Below the pieces are notes generated by a model. The model ran no database searches, had not been told where the DNA came from, and saw nothing but the letters and a program-made list of their open reading frames with translations. Positions 41,025 through 51,116 of a stretch of 64,000 nt of DNA are shown one piece after another. Each line of letters opens with the position of its first letter. Within the stretch, counting starts at the first letter, position 1. The DNA is from Granulicella sp. 5B5 (lineage in GTDB: Bacteria; Acidobacteriota; Terriglobia; Terriglobales; Acidobacteriaceae). The translations under genes were made by a program, and so were the position numbers. The stretch spans positions 3,534,001-3,598,000 of the forward strand of contig NZ_CP046444.1 in the NCBI RefSeq assembly GCF_014083945.1, written 5' to 3'.

Positions 41025-43045
41025 ATCGCACGCAAACCCTCACCTCGCGCTGGGCAATCCTCACCCTCGCTGCCGCTGGCGTCTTCGCCGCCGCTCCATC
41101 GCTCCGCGCCCAGCAGCCCGCGCCCAACCCCAAGGCCGCTGCCAAACCTACGCCCACCGACGAGCTCGATGAGTTCGCGCCTAAGCCCGCGCCGCCGCTG
41201 CCCGCCGGCATGACCGGCTCCAACATCCACGACCCTCGCTACACCCTCAAGGCCGGCATGTACGACGCTGGCGAGACCTCCCTCGGCATCAAGCACCTCG
41301 ACTTCCTCAAGAAGCCCGACCCCTTCCGCCTCGACGCCACCTCGCCCAACGATCCGCAGGTCACCAAAACCCTCGCCCTGCTCGGCATCGGCAACGTGGC
41401 GAAGATGCCCGCCTCGCTCAAGCCCGTCATCGCGCAGCTCGCCTACGCCAACTCCGACTTCGCCTTCCAGGGCACGCATCTCTTCCAAGGCAACTTCTAC
41501 GGCATCAGCATCTACGACATCGCCAACCCCGCGAAGACCAGGCTCCTCACCACCCTCATCTGCCCCGGGGGTCAGGGCGACGTCTCCGTCTATGGCAACC
41601 TCCTCTTCATGTCCGTCGAGATGCCCAACGGCCGCCTCGACTGCGGTGCGCAGGGCTTCCCGGCCGACCCGCCCGCACCCGAGCCCAAGCCCGGCGAAGC
41701 GCCAGTCCGTCGCCTCCCCTCGCCGCAAAAAGAGCGCTTCCGCGGGGTCCGCATCTTCGACATCTCCGACATCCTGAACCCCAAACAAGTCGCCGCCGTC
41801 CAGACCTGCCGCGGCTCCCACACCCACACCCTCGTCGTCGACCCCAACGACAAGGACAACGTCTACATTTACGTCTCCGGAACCTCCTTCGTGCGTCAGT
41901 CTGAAGAGCTCGCGGGCTGCTCCGGCGGCACGCCCGACAAGGACCCCGACACCGCGCTCTTCCGCATCGACGTCATCAAGGTCCCGCTCGCGCATCCTGA
42001 GGACGCAAAGATCGTCTCCAACCCGCGCGTCTTCATCGATGCCCGCACCGGCGCGCTCAACGGCCTCAACAACGGCGGCAGCCACGACAAGGGCGCCGAA
42101 AAGCCCGCCGACACCAACCAGTGCCACGACATCACCGTCTACTCCGCGCTCGGCCTCGCCGCCGGTGCCTGCTCCGGCAACGGCATCCTCCTCGACATCA
42201 AGGACCCCGTCCACCCCAAGCGCGTCGACGCCGTCAACGACCCCAACTACTCCTACTGGCACTCCGCCACCTTCAACAACGACGGCACCAAGGTCGTCTT
42301 CACCGACGAGTGGGGTGGGGGACTCGGCGCGCGCTGCCGTCCCAACGACCCCAACAAGTGGGGCGCCGACGCCATCTTCCACCTCAAGAGCGACAACCTC
42401 TCCCTCGCCAGCTACTACAAGCTCCCCGCCGCACAGACCGACACCGAAAACTGCGTAGCCCACAACGGCTCGCTCATTCCCATCCCCGGCCGCGACATCG
42501 AAGTCCAGGCCTGGTATCAGGGTGGCATCTCCATCATGGACTTCACCGACGCCGCTCACCCCAAGGAGATCGCCTACTACGACCGCGGCCCCATCGACGC
42601 CAAAACCCTCGTCCTCGGCGGCGACTGGTCGGCCTACTGGTACAACGGCCACATCTACGGCTCGGAGATCGCCCGCGGCCTCGACGTCTTCGAACTCACC
42701 CCCACCGCCAACCTCACTCAGAACGAGATCGACGCCGCCAAAGCCGTGCAGGTCACAGAGCTGAACGTGCAGAACCAGCAGAAGATTGTCTGGCCCAGCG
42801 AGCTCATCGTCGCGAAGGCCTACCTCGACCAGCTCGCCCGCTCACAGGCGCTCTCGGCCAGCCGCATCGCCCACACACGCGAGGCTATTGCTAAGGCTGA
42901 AGCCTCGCATATGTCCGCGAAGGAAGTTGCGAAGCTGAACAAGCTTGCTCCGTCCCTCGAAGCCACCGCCACAGCAGCTAAAGACCCAGCCGACTCCAAA
43001 CGCCTGCTGGCCCTCGCCGAGATCCTCAAACACCCCAGCGCCTAA
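41021..43045 (+). CDS. Exported LVIVD-type beta-propeller protein
   Basis: 674 residues. Signal peptide about 1-30 (ILTLAAAGVFAAAPSLRA) then a Pro/Lys-rich linker. Repeated propeller phrases of the form GISIYDIANPAKTRLL, GVRIFDISDILNPKQVA, GILLDIKDPVHPKRVDA and GGISIMDFTDAAHPKEIAYYDR match LVIVD blades. Four cysteines around CPGGQ, DCGAQGF and CVAHNG may form disulfides. The final 100 residues are an Ala/Lys-rich helical tail (SRIAHTREAIAKAEASHM). Role unknown; it is paired with DUF305. A strong terminator follows. Confidence 0.88.
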   Translation: MNRTQTLTSRWAILTLAAAGVFAAAPSLRAQQPAPNPKAAAKPTPTDELDEFAPKPAPPLPAGMTGSNIHDPRYTLKAGMYDAGETSLGIKHLDFLKKPDPFRLDATSPNDPQVTKTLALLGIGNVAKMPASLKPVIAQLAYANSDFAFQGTHLFQGNFYGISIYDIANPAKTRLLTTLICPGGQGDVSVYGNLLFMSVEMPNGRLDCGAQGFPADPPAPEPKPGEAPVRRLPSPQKERFRGVRIFDISDILNPKQVAAVQTCRGSHTHTLVVDPNDKDNVYIYVSGTSFVRQSEELAGCSGGTPDKDPDTALFRIDVIKVPLAHPEDAKIVSNPRVFIDARTGALNGLNNGGSHDKGAEKPADTNQCHDITVYSALGLAAGACSGNGILLDIKDPVHPKRVDAVNDPNYSYWHSATFNNDGTKVVFTDEWGGGLGARCRPNDPNKWGADAIFHLKSDNLSLASYYKLPAAQTDTENCVAHNGSLIPIPGRDIEVQAWYQGGISIMDFTDAAHPKEIAYYDRGPIDAKTLVLGGDWSAYWYNGHIYGSEIARGLDVFELTPTANLTQNEIDAAKAVQVTELNVQNQQKIVWPSELIVAKAYLDQLARSQALSASRIAHTREAIAKAEASHMSAKEVAKLNKLAPSLEATATAAKDPADSKRLLALAEILKHPSA

Positions 43046-43062
43046 CCCCCTCTTCATCGCAG

Positions 43063-43102
43063 CAAGCAAAAAGCTCCGGCCGCAGCCGGAGCTTTTTGCT
43101 TG
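43063..43102. terminator. Bidirectional rho-independent terminator
   Basis: An 18-bp perfect stem (CAAGCAAAAAGCTCCGGC and its complement) around a CGCA loop, with A- and T-runs inside both arms, so it can stop the + strand DUF305/LVIVD transcript and the - strand TonB receptor transcript. Confidence 0.92.
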
Positions 43103-43117
43103 TGTTCGCTCGCTGTC

Positions 43118-45556
43118 TTAGAACTTCACACTCAGGGTCCCCGTAATCGCGCGGGGCGCGCCCGGTTGCAGTGTGTTGTTCGCAATCGAAGTTGGATCGC
43201 TGGCGACAAAGCCGTTTGTGCCGACAGTGCCCCAGTACTTCGTGCTTGCGATGTTGTAGATATTGAACTGCAGCTTTAGCTGGTCGAACGGGCCAATCTC
43301 ATCGACATGGTAGCTCGTTCCAAAGTCCCCGAGAAAACGTCCGCCCACGCTGTTGTCGTTCGTGTACGTGAAGTAGCGCTTGCCCATATAGTCCGAGCCC
43401 ATATGGATGTCGAAGCCCTTCTTGCTGTAGCTCAGCTCATTCTTATACAGGAACTCCGGCGAGTCGACCGCGATCTTGCCACCGGTCAGGATCGTCGTTA
43501 CCGCACCCGTTCCGCTCGTGATGTTGTAGTTCGAATCGTAGCTGGACTTGCTGAAGGTCAGTCCGTTGTAGAACGTCCATCCTTCGTGGAGGCGGGCTGT
43601 GATCGCTCCATCCACGCCGTTGGTCGTCACTCCGCCAACGTTTGACAGGATGGAAGCCGCACCGGCAATGCCAGGGCCCTGCTGAATCGCCAGCAGGCGG
43701 TTGTAGAAGTTCACGTGGAAGTAGCTCGCCTGCGCCTGGATGCGGTTATCCGTATGGCGGAAGCCGCCCTCCTCACTCCATGCACTCTCTGACTTCAGAT
43801 TGCTCGTCAGCGCGTTGAAACCGGCCTGCGTCGTTCCCCACGGAGAGGTCCCGAAGCCATTCCCGCCGACCTGAAACGACCGGACGTTCTCCGCGACATC
43901 GGCGAACACTTCGTGCTTCTGGTTCAGCTTCCAGTTCCCGCCGACCTGCGGCAGAAACGGCTTGCCGGAAGTCAGCTTGCCCTGCGCATAGTTGGAAGCC
44001 ACGTCCGTCGGGCTGAGGTTCAGGCCCGCGTCGTACGCCACGAGGTTGCCAGTCTGATACGTTTCGCTCGTCTTGAATCCGGCAACGATCGTCACCTTCG
44101 GCGTGATCTTAAACGTGTCCTGCAGATACACCTGGAACAGGTTCGTCGGGAAGTTGTAGGCCCACTGCGTGAAGAACGGGTTCTTCGGTATGTCGTAGAC
44201 GGTGAACGTCGGTGCCAGCAGCGTGGTGCCGTAGAAGCGCCGTGCCAGGTCGAAGCTCTCCTTCTCGAACCACACGCCGCCCTCGATCGCATTGCGTCCG
44301 TTGTCGTAGTTCAGCTCGGCGAGCACGCCGCCGCGCGCGATCCGGTACTCCGAGGTGCGCTCGGAGATCGGCGAAACCGGCGTCAGCGTGGAGTTGTACG
44401 TGGCTAGGTAAGGCGTATACCAAAGACCCGCTCCGGCATCGTGATGTCCGTACACAGTGGTCTTGAATGTCAGGTGGCTGGTGATCGCGGTGTTGTACTT
44501 CAGGTACCCGATAAAGTCCTTCCGCAGACCACCGGCAGCGTAGTAGCCAACGTCTTCAGGATCATTGGAGAGATCGCCGAATCCGCTTTGAAGGGTCGGA
44601 ATCGCACCCGGGAACACCGTCGGTATGCCTGCGAACACATGCCCTCCGCCGCCCTGCGCGTTATACGCATTGGCAGCCTGCAGGGCTGTGCCCCAGTCGC
44701 CGAAGTTGTCGGTGTGATATCCGAGCTTCTGTACCCACAGCTTGTTGTCGTCCTGGTAGTCGACCTCTTGCCGGTTCGAGTAATCGGCATACGCCGTGAA
44801 CATGCCCTTGCTGCCCACAAACTGCTCCAGCTTCGTATTGAACTGGAAGTAGCTCTGCCGTATCGGCCCCGAGCCGCGCCACTTGTCCGACGTCTGGTAC
44901 ACGCCATCGACGAATAGCTTCGTATGCGTAGGCAGCAACCCTGTGTCGTAGCGCACAAACGTGCGCGATCCACTGAAGCTGCCAAAGCTCTGCGTCGCCT
45001 GGAATCCGCGCTTGTCCGAAGGGTCGATGGAGAAGAACTGCACCGCGCCGCCAAGGTTGCTGGTCGAAGCCGTATCGAGCGCTCCAGTGCCCTGTGAAAT
45101 CGAAGCGTGCCCCAGGTTCTCGTCGATCAGCGCGCGGCTGATGTGCAGACCATTCAGATTGCCGTAGGACATATCGCCCAGCGGTACATCGTCCAGCGTA
45201 AATCCAAGCTGGTTCTGGTTGAAGCTGCGGACGGAGATCCGCACTGCCCACTCATAGGCTCCATAGGGATCTGCCGACGTGATGCTCACACTCGGAAGGT
45301 GTCCAAGCACGGCGATGGGGCTGGTACCCGGCGTCGTCTCGAGCAGCAGCTTCTGATCGACCGTCTGCACATCGCGTGTCTCGCCGGAGGCCGTTACCGT
45401 CACCTCATCGGAAGCCGTAACCTGTGGAGTGCCCGGTTGGGCCTGCGTCTGCGGCTGGCCTGTGGCTGTTTGGCTCTGCTGTGCGCTGACGAGTGCACCT
45501 TTGGCACACATCATTCCCATTAAAACGATGGCTGCTCTTGTAAGTCTTCCGTTCAT
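43118..45556 (-). CDS. TonB-dependent outer-membrane receptor
   Basis: 812 residues. Signal peptide about 1-26 (AAIVLMGMMCAKGALVSAQ), a Gln/Thr-rich linker, then the plug domain (VDQKLLLETTPGTSPIAVLGHLPSVSITSADPYGAYEWAVRISVRSFNQNQLGFTLDDVPLGDMSYGN) and a beta-barrel with alternating strands to an aromatic C-terminus (ITGTLSVKF). No carboxypeptidase-regulatory (Oar-type) N-domain, unlike most acidobacterial TonB receptors. It imports an unknown ligand; no riboswitch or Fur-like site was recognised in the 411 bases upstream. Confidence 0.9.
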   Translation of the reverse strand: MNGRLTRAAIVLMGMMCAKGALVSAQQSQTATGQPQTQAQPGTPQVTASDEVTVTASGETRDVQTVDQKLLLETTPGTSPIAVLGHLPSVSITSADPYGAYEWAVRISVRSFNQNQLGFTLDDVPLGDMSYGNLNGLHISRALIDENLGHASISQGTGALDTASTSNLGGAVQFFSIDPSDKRGFQATQSFGSFSGSRTFVRYDTGLLPTHTKLFVDGVYQTSDKWRGSGPIRQSYFQFNTKLEQFVGSKGMFTAYADYSNRQEVDYQDDNKLWVQKLGYHTDNFGDWGTALQAANAYNAQGGGGHVFAGIPTVFPGAIPTLQSGFGDLSNDPEDVGYYAAGGLRKDFIGYLKYNTAITSHLTFKTTVYGHHDAGAGLWYTPYLATYNSTLTPVSPISERTSEYRIARGGVLAELNYDNGRNAIEGGVWFEKESFDLARRFYGTTLLAPTFTVYDIPKNPFFTQWAYNFPTNLFQVYLQDTFKITPKVTIVAGFKTSETYQTGNLVAYDAGLNLSPTDVASNYAQGKLTSGKPFLPQVGGNWKLNQKHEVFADVAENVRSFQVGGNGFGTSPWGTTQAGFNALTSNLKSESAWSEEGGFRHTDNRIQAQASYFHVNFYNRLLAIQQGPGIAGAASILSNVGGVTTNGVDGAITARLHEGWTFYNGLTFSKSSYDSNYNITSGTGAVTTILTGGKIAVDSPEFLYKNELSYSKKGFDIHMGSDYMGKRYFTYTNDNSVGGRFLGDFGTSYHVDEIGPFDQLKLQFNIYNIASTKYWGTVGTNGFVASDPTSIANNTLQPGAPRAITGTLSVKF

Positions 45557-45967
45557 TGTGTTCCTCTCTGCGGCAAAAGTGTTCCAGGTTAGTCTTCAAA
45601 ACGGCAGCGGTATACAGACACAAATCCGCATTCCTGCAACTGAATCAGTGCAGGCAGGCTTCCTATACTTGTCTCTGTAACCTCCGGCCGAGGCCTCTCG
45701 ATTCCAGATATTGAGTGTGGTGAGCTTACAGAAAGCGGTTCGCTGCAGCGTGCAGCGATGTTGAACATTGGGTGAAATATCCCCTGCGACATCTGTTTTG
45801 GTCCGCAAGCACGACCATGAAGCCGCTATCCGCTTCTTCGAGACCATGGCCCACGCCCGAATCGGTCCTCCGCGCGTCACGCAGAAAACCGGCGTTTACC
45901 GCCGCCGATCACTGACACAGCGTTCAACCCGGCATACACTTGCCGTGTGTGAACAGGAGACCGCTGG
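45557..45967. other. Divergent intergenic region between TonB receptor and cydA
   Basis: 411 bases without a convincing gene. Short open frames here are shadows. The cydA ribosome site (AACAGGAG) is at about 45953-45960. A palindromic GTGAACAGG-type element or clear -35/-10 could not be assigned. The middle (about 45690-45790) is less GC-rich and holds ATTGAGTGTGGTGAGC, possibly the TonB-receptor promoter. Confidence 0.5.
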
Positions 45968-47329
<1,362 letters not shown>

Positions 47330-47341
47330 GAGCGCAGCCCC

Positions 47342-48388
47342 ATGGCCTCACTCTGGTTCTGGATCGTCGCCGTCATGCTCGCCGCCTACGTCGTCCTCGA
47401 CGGCTTTGACCTCGGCGTCGGCATCCTCATGCCCTTCGTCGCCCGCACCGAAGAAGACCGCCAGCAGGCCATCCACTCCATCGGCCCCGTCTGGGACGGC
47501 AACGAGGTCTGGCTCATCGCCGCCGGTGGCACGCTCTTCTTCGCCTTTCCGCTGCTCTACGCCTCATCCTTCAGCGGCTTCTACATGCCGCTCATGATCG
47601 TCCTCTGGCTGCTCATCCTCCGCGGCCTCTCCGTCGAACTCCGCATGCACTTCCGCGACCCGCTCTGGCGCACCTTCTTCGACGGCCTCTTCTTCTTCTC
47701 CAGCACCCTGCTCGCCATCTTCTTCGGCGCAGCGCTCGCCAACGTCGTCCGCGGAGTCCCCATCGGCCCCGACAACTACTTCTATCTCCCGCTCTGGACC
47801 AACTGGCGTACCGGCATCAGCCCCGGCATCCTCGACTGGTACACCGTCATCGGCGGCGTCATGGCCCTGCTCGCATTGGCGATGCACGGCGCGCTCTATC
47901 TCATGATCAAGACCGAAGGCCACCTTGAGCGCCGCGCACGTGTCGCCGCCGGCCGGCTATTGCCCTTCGTCGCTCTCGCCACCGTCTGCGCCATCCCTGC
48001 CACGGTCCTCGCCCGCCCCGGCTCGCTGAACAACTACACCCTGCATCCGGCCGCGTTCCTCTCGCCTTTGGGAGTCATCCTCAGCCTCAGCGGCCTCCTC
48101 GTCTTCATGCGCAAACACGACTACCTTCGCGCCTTCTTCTGCTCCTGCACCTACCTCATTGCAATGCTCTGCGGCGCCGCCGCCGGTCTCTACCCAGTGC
48201 TCTTGCCCACCACCATTCCCGGAGGCCAGTCCATCACCGTCGCCAACGCCATCGCCGGCCCCCACACCCTGCGCGTAGGCCTTGTCTGGTGGACCTTCGG
48301 CACCCTGCTCGCCATCCTCTACTTCAGCATCGTCTACTGGCTCTTCCGAGGCAAAGTCTCCCAGCACGAAGCCACCTACGGCCACTGA
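47342..48388 (+). CDS. cydB: Cytochrome bd ubiquinol oxidase subunit II
   Basis: 348 residues, eight or nine membrane helices. The N-terminal VLDGFDLGVGILMPFVARTEEDRQQAIHSIGPVWDGNEVWLIAAGG is the family hallmark, and SGFYMPLMIVLWLLILRGLSVELRMHF follows. It forms the membrane partner of CydA. A GGAG ribosome site (TAGGAGCGCAGCCCC) precedes the ATG by about 10 bases. Ends 167 bases before the phospholipase-like gene. Confidence 0.95.
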   Translation: MASLWFWIVAVMLAAYVVLDGFDLGVGILMPFVARTEEDRQQAIHSIGPVWDGNEVWLIAAGGTLFFAFPLLYASSFSGFYMPLMIVLWLLILRGLSVELRMHFRDPLWRTFFDGLFFFSSTLLAIFFGAALANVVRGVPIGPDNYFYLPLWTNWRTGISPGILDWYTVIGGVMALLALAMHGALYLMIKTEGHLERRARVAAGRLLPFVALATVCAIPATVLARPGSLNNYTLHPAAFLSPLGVILSLSGLLVFMRKHDYLRAFFCSCTYLIAMLCGAAAGLYPVLLPTTIPGGQSITVANAIAGPHTLRVGLVWWTFGTLLAILYFSIVYWLFRGKVSQHEATYGH

Positions 48389-48555
48389 CGCCCTCACACC
48401 GTATTTTCACTTGACACCGGCTCCCGCTTCGGAGACCGTGATAAGGCCTCGCCGGGTCCCCCTTCATCTGTCACGCAGAGCTTTCACGGCAGACACGTCC
48501 GCATCGCAGCCTGCTGACTACTAGGCACCTCTGCCTAACGAAAGGTCAGGTCACG

Positions 48556-50331
48556 ATGTCCTCCGGCTCCTTCACCGCGGCTCTCTTCCTCTCCTCCAGC
48601 AATCCACCCGCTTCGCTTATCCCTTCGCAGATTACCGGCAACGTCGGCGTCTGCCTCAGCGGAGGCGGCTCACGCGCCTTCACTGCGGGCATGGGCCAGC
48701 TCCAGGCGCTGGAAGCGCTTCAAGCCAACGGAGCCAGCCTCCTCAGTCAGGTAGTCGCGCTCTCCACAGTCTCCGGCGGCGGCTGGATCGGCATCCCGTT
48801 CACCTATCTGCCATCGTCGCAAGGCACTGACGCCACCTTCCTCGGCCTCTACACCGAGCCCGCCAGCCTCAGTCTCGACATCATCCACGCCACCCCCAGC
48901 GGCATCGGACAGCAGATCAACAGCGGCTTCTCCATCTCCGAGATCGCCCTCACGGCCATACACCTCGCCACGGCCGAGGGTGTGCCCTGGAACATGGTCT
49001 GGCAGACCATCATGGGCCTCACCTTCCTTCAGCCTTACGATCTCTTCAGCCCCGGCACGGACGACGCACCCACCGACCTCTTCTCCTACAACACCGCCTC
49101 GCTCACCCAGTACGTCACAGGGCCGAACCCATCGCTGGACTCCACGATGACGGACCTCGTCGCCCAGCCTACCGGCCAGCGCCGCCCTTATCTCATCTCC
49201 CTCTGCGGTCTTTCCGTCTCCGTCAACGGCGTCCATGGGCTGCTTGCGCCCGTCCAGTCCACCCCTATCGCCACCGGAGTCCTCTCGACACCTCCCGGCG
49301 CGACGGACATCAATCAGCGCCCTGTCGGCAGCGGTGGCGTGGCGTCCTTCGCCTTCAACTCCACGCCCACTGCCTCCAGTAGCGGCACTGTTACCGTCCA
49401 GCAGTCCCGTCAGTGGTCACTCACTGACATCCTCGGCACCAGCAGCGCCGCCTTCGCGCAGGACATCATCAACAAATTCAACGAATGGAAACTCAATCCC
49501 GTCCAGTTTCAGGCCGAGCTCCGCGTCCACAGTCCTGCTGTCCTCAGCAAGCTCACGAAAGCTGGCATGGTCCACAATCCTGCGGGCCTGCTCTCCGCGC
49601 CTGGCGGCCCCGCCACCATTGCCACCCTGCCCAGCGCTGTTCAGGACATCATCCCCGTCTACGACTATTGGTCGCCGCTCAACCCGCCCATCGGCCAGAC
49701 CCTCAACCCCAATCAGTTCACTGACGGCGGCTCGCTCGAAAACACCGGCGTTGCCTCCATGCTCTCCTACTCCAACGTCACCCGTATCGTCGCCTTTATC
49801 AACACCGAACATCCCCTCGCGCAGGCGACCGGCGGCCCCGTTCAGGTAGATGGCAGCCTCCCGCCTCTCTTCGGCTATCAGCCCTACTCCAACGGCGCCT
49901 ACACCCCTTACGGCAACGGGGAACCGATCGGCAAGGGCTTTGCGCCCTTTCAGTTCAATCAGGTCTTTCCCTCGGATGCCTTTGCGGATCTGCAGCAAGG
50001 GCTGTGGAGCGCCTCAGGCTCAGGCCAGCACTCGGCCGCTGCAATCTATACGCAGCAACTCACCACCGTGGCAAATCCGTGGTTCGGCGTCCCTGGCGGC
50101 CAGTCCGTCACCGTCGTCTGGGTCTACCTCAACTACGACACCGCCTGGTACGACGCAATCACTGACCCGTTCGTCCGTGTCGCAGTGGACTTCGACGTTG
50201 CTACCCACCACTTTCCCAGCTACAGCACCCTCAAGACTGACCTCTCCGCTACTCAGGTCAACCTGCTCTCCAACTTTGCCTCGTGGATCGTCCAGTCCAA
50301 CGCCGCCACCTTCATCGCCCTCTTCTCCTGA
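48556..50331 (+). CDS. Phospholipase B / cPLA2-like (patatin-superfamily) protein
   Basis: 591 residues without a clear signal peptide. VCLSGGGSRAFTAGMGQLQALEAL at about 32-55 provides the glycine-rich oxyanion hole (GGGSR, 36-40); the nucleophile is the Ser of TVSGGGWIG (Ser73), like SGGSW in fungal phospholipase B and SGSTW in cPLA2; the catalytic Asp is in FTDGGSLENTG (Asp390), like DGGE...ENIP. So both halves of the Ser-Asp dyad are visible, in the eukaryote-type arrangement rather than GTSAG...DGG of ordinary bacterial patatins. It probably hydrolyses phospholipid esters. Monocistronic, with a terminator at 50377. Confidence 0.82.
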   Translation: MSSGSFTAALFLSSSNPPASLIPSQITGNVGVCLSGGGSRAFTAGMGQLQALEALQANGASLLSQVVALSTVSGGGWIGIPFTYLPSSQGTDATFLGLYTEPASLSLDIIHATPSGIGQQINSGFSISEIALTAIHLATAEGVPWNMVWQTIMGLTFLQPYDLFSPGTDDAPTDLFSYNTASLTQYVTGPNPSLDSTMTDLVAQPTGQRRPYLISLCGLSVSVNGVHGLLAPVQSTPIATGVLSTPPGATDINQRPVGSGGVASFAFNSTPTASSSGTVTVQQSRQWSLTDILGTSSAAFAQDIINKFNEWKLNPVQFQAELRVHSPAVLSKLTKAGMVHNPAGLLSAPGGPATIATLPSAVQDIIPVYDYWSPLNPPIGQTLNPNQFTDGGSLENTGVASMLSYSNVTRIVAFINTEHPLAQATGGPVQVDGSLPPLFGYQPYSNGAYTPYGNGEPIGKGFAPFQFNQVFPSDAFADLQQGLWSASGSGQHSAAAIYTQQLTTVANPWFGVPGGQSVTVVWVYLNYDTAWYDAITDPFVRVAVDFDVATHHFPSYSTLKTDLSATQVNLLSNFASWIVQSNAATFIALFS

Positions 50332-50376
50332 CGCCCCTTGACACGCCCCGTACAATTAAAGATGTCAGCAAAAAGC

Positions 50377-50401
50377 AAAGCCCGGCAGCCGCCGGGCTTT
50401 T
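50377..50401 (+). terminator. Rho-independent terminator
   Basis: Perfect 10-bp stem AAAGCCCGGC / GCCGGGCTTT, loop AGCC, followed by T. Serves the phospholipase-like gene. Confidence 0.85.
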
Positions 50402-50481
50402 GTCGTGGAACGAGGAGAATGTCTCGGAGAGCGCAGAGCGATAAAATGGTCATCGGTACAATAGTGGTATAACTGTTATCC

Positions 50482-50763
50482 ATGCGCTTCCATTTCGATC
50501 CCGAGAAGAGCAAGAGACTTAGGGCCAACCTGGAGCGGGGCATCGGCTTTGAGGAGGTGCAGGCGCTTTTTGAGTCGGAGCACATCACCGACCGTCGCTC
50601 CGATGATCCCGAGCAGTTCCGTGCCATCGGATGGGTGGATGGCACCCTCTATAGCGTGATTTATGAAGTGCGCCACGACAAAGAAGGTGATTTCTACCAC
50701 CTTGTGACTTTATGGAAGGCCACAAAAGAGGAGAGGAGAGCATATGCCGAAAACATTCACTAG
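50482..50763 (+). CDS. BrnT-family type II toxin
   Basis: 93 residues. FHFDPEKSKRLRANLERGIGFEEVQALFE at the N-terminus, RFRAIGWVDGTLYSVIYEVR in the middle and LWKATKEERRAYAENI at the end match the RelE-like BrnT ribonuclease fold. It is followed by brnA with a 20-base overlap in another frame, the toxin-first order typical of BrnTA. Its upstream region contains GTGGTATAACTGTTAT, a possible promoter. Active-site Lys/Arg/Trp residues seem retained. Confidence 0.85.
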   Translation: MRFHFDPEKSKRLRANLERGIGFEEVQALFESEHITDRRSDDPEQFRAIGWVDGTLYSVIYEVRHDKEGDFYHLVTLWKATKEERRAYAENIH

Positions 50764-51016
50764 ACCGATGCCTGCAGAGAAAATCGCGGAGATGGCTGAT
50801 CGTGGACAGGACATCTCAGGCCACTTTACAAATCAGTTCACGATCGTCAGACCAGCCGTTCAGCGGGTCAATGTGGACTTCGCCGCTCCGATGCTCCAGG
50901 AGTTGGATCGAGAGGCGGAGACGTTGAACATCAGTCGTCAGGCCGTCATCAAGACCATGATCCGTGAAGCACTCGACCGCCGCTACCGTGCACAAAAGGC
51001 CCGTCACGCCCAGTAG
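50744..51016 (+). CDS. BrnA-family antitoxin
   Basis: 90 residues. N-terminal half (MADRGQDISGHFTNQFTIVRPAVQRVNVDFAAPMLQEL) is the toxin-neutralising part; the C-terminal half (ETLNISRQAVIKTMIREALDRRYR) is the ribbon-helix-helix DNA-binding part, typical of BrnA. It binds BrnT and represses the operon. Codon use matches the chromosome, so this is probably a resident pair. A dispersed repeat follows at 51064. Confidence 0.85.
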   Translation: MPKTFTRPMPAEKIAEMADRGQDISGHFTNQFTIVRPAVQRVNVDFAAPMLQELDREAETLNISRQAVIKTMIREALDRRYRAQKARHAQ

Positions 51017-51063
51017 CGACCAGTCATCCTATTTCTCCAGGGAAGCTTAAGGGGTATCCAACC

Positions 51064-51110
51064 TTAACTCCAATCGGCTGCGGATCATAGCCCCAAAACC
51101 GGGGGAGGGT
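51064..51110. repeat. Dispersed TAACCCCAATC/CCCCAAAACCGGGG repeat (copy B)
   Basis: TTAACTCCAATCGGCTGCGG-ATCATAGCCCCAAAACCGGGGGAGGGT; differs from copy A at only a handful of bases. It lies in the convergent gap between brnA and feoB and stops 6 bases before the feoB stop codon. Confidence 0.8.
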
Positions 51111-51116
51111 GCCCGG

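Noticed and set aside
40997-42652. 551-residue open frame antisense to the LVIVD gene
   Set aside because: Composition is Gly/Val/Asp-rich shadow; the + strand product has a signal peptide and propeller repeats.
43118-45967. Possible cobalamin riboswitch upstream of the TonB receptor
   Set aside because: No box resembling the conserved B12 core was seen in 45557-45967.
48389-48555. cydX or a small subunit gene after cydB
   Set aside because: No short frame with a single hydrophobic helix and ribosome site was found.
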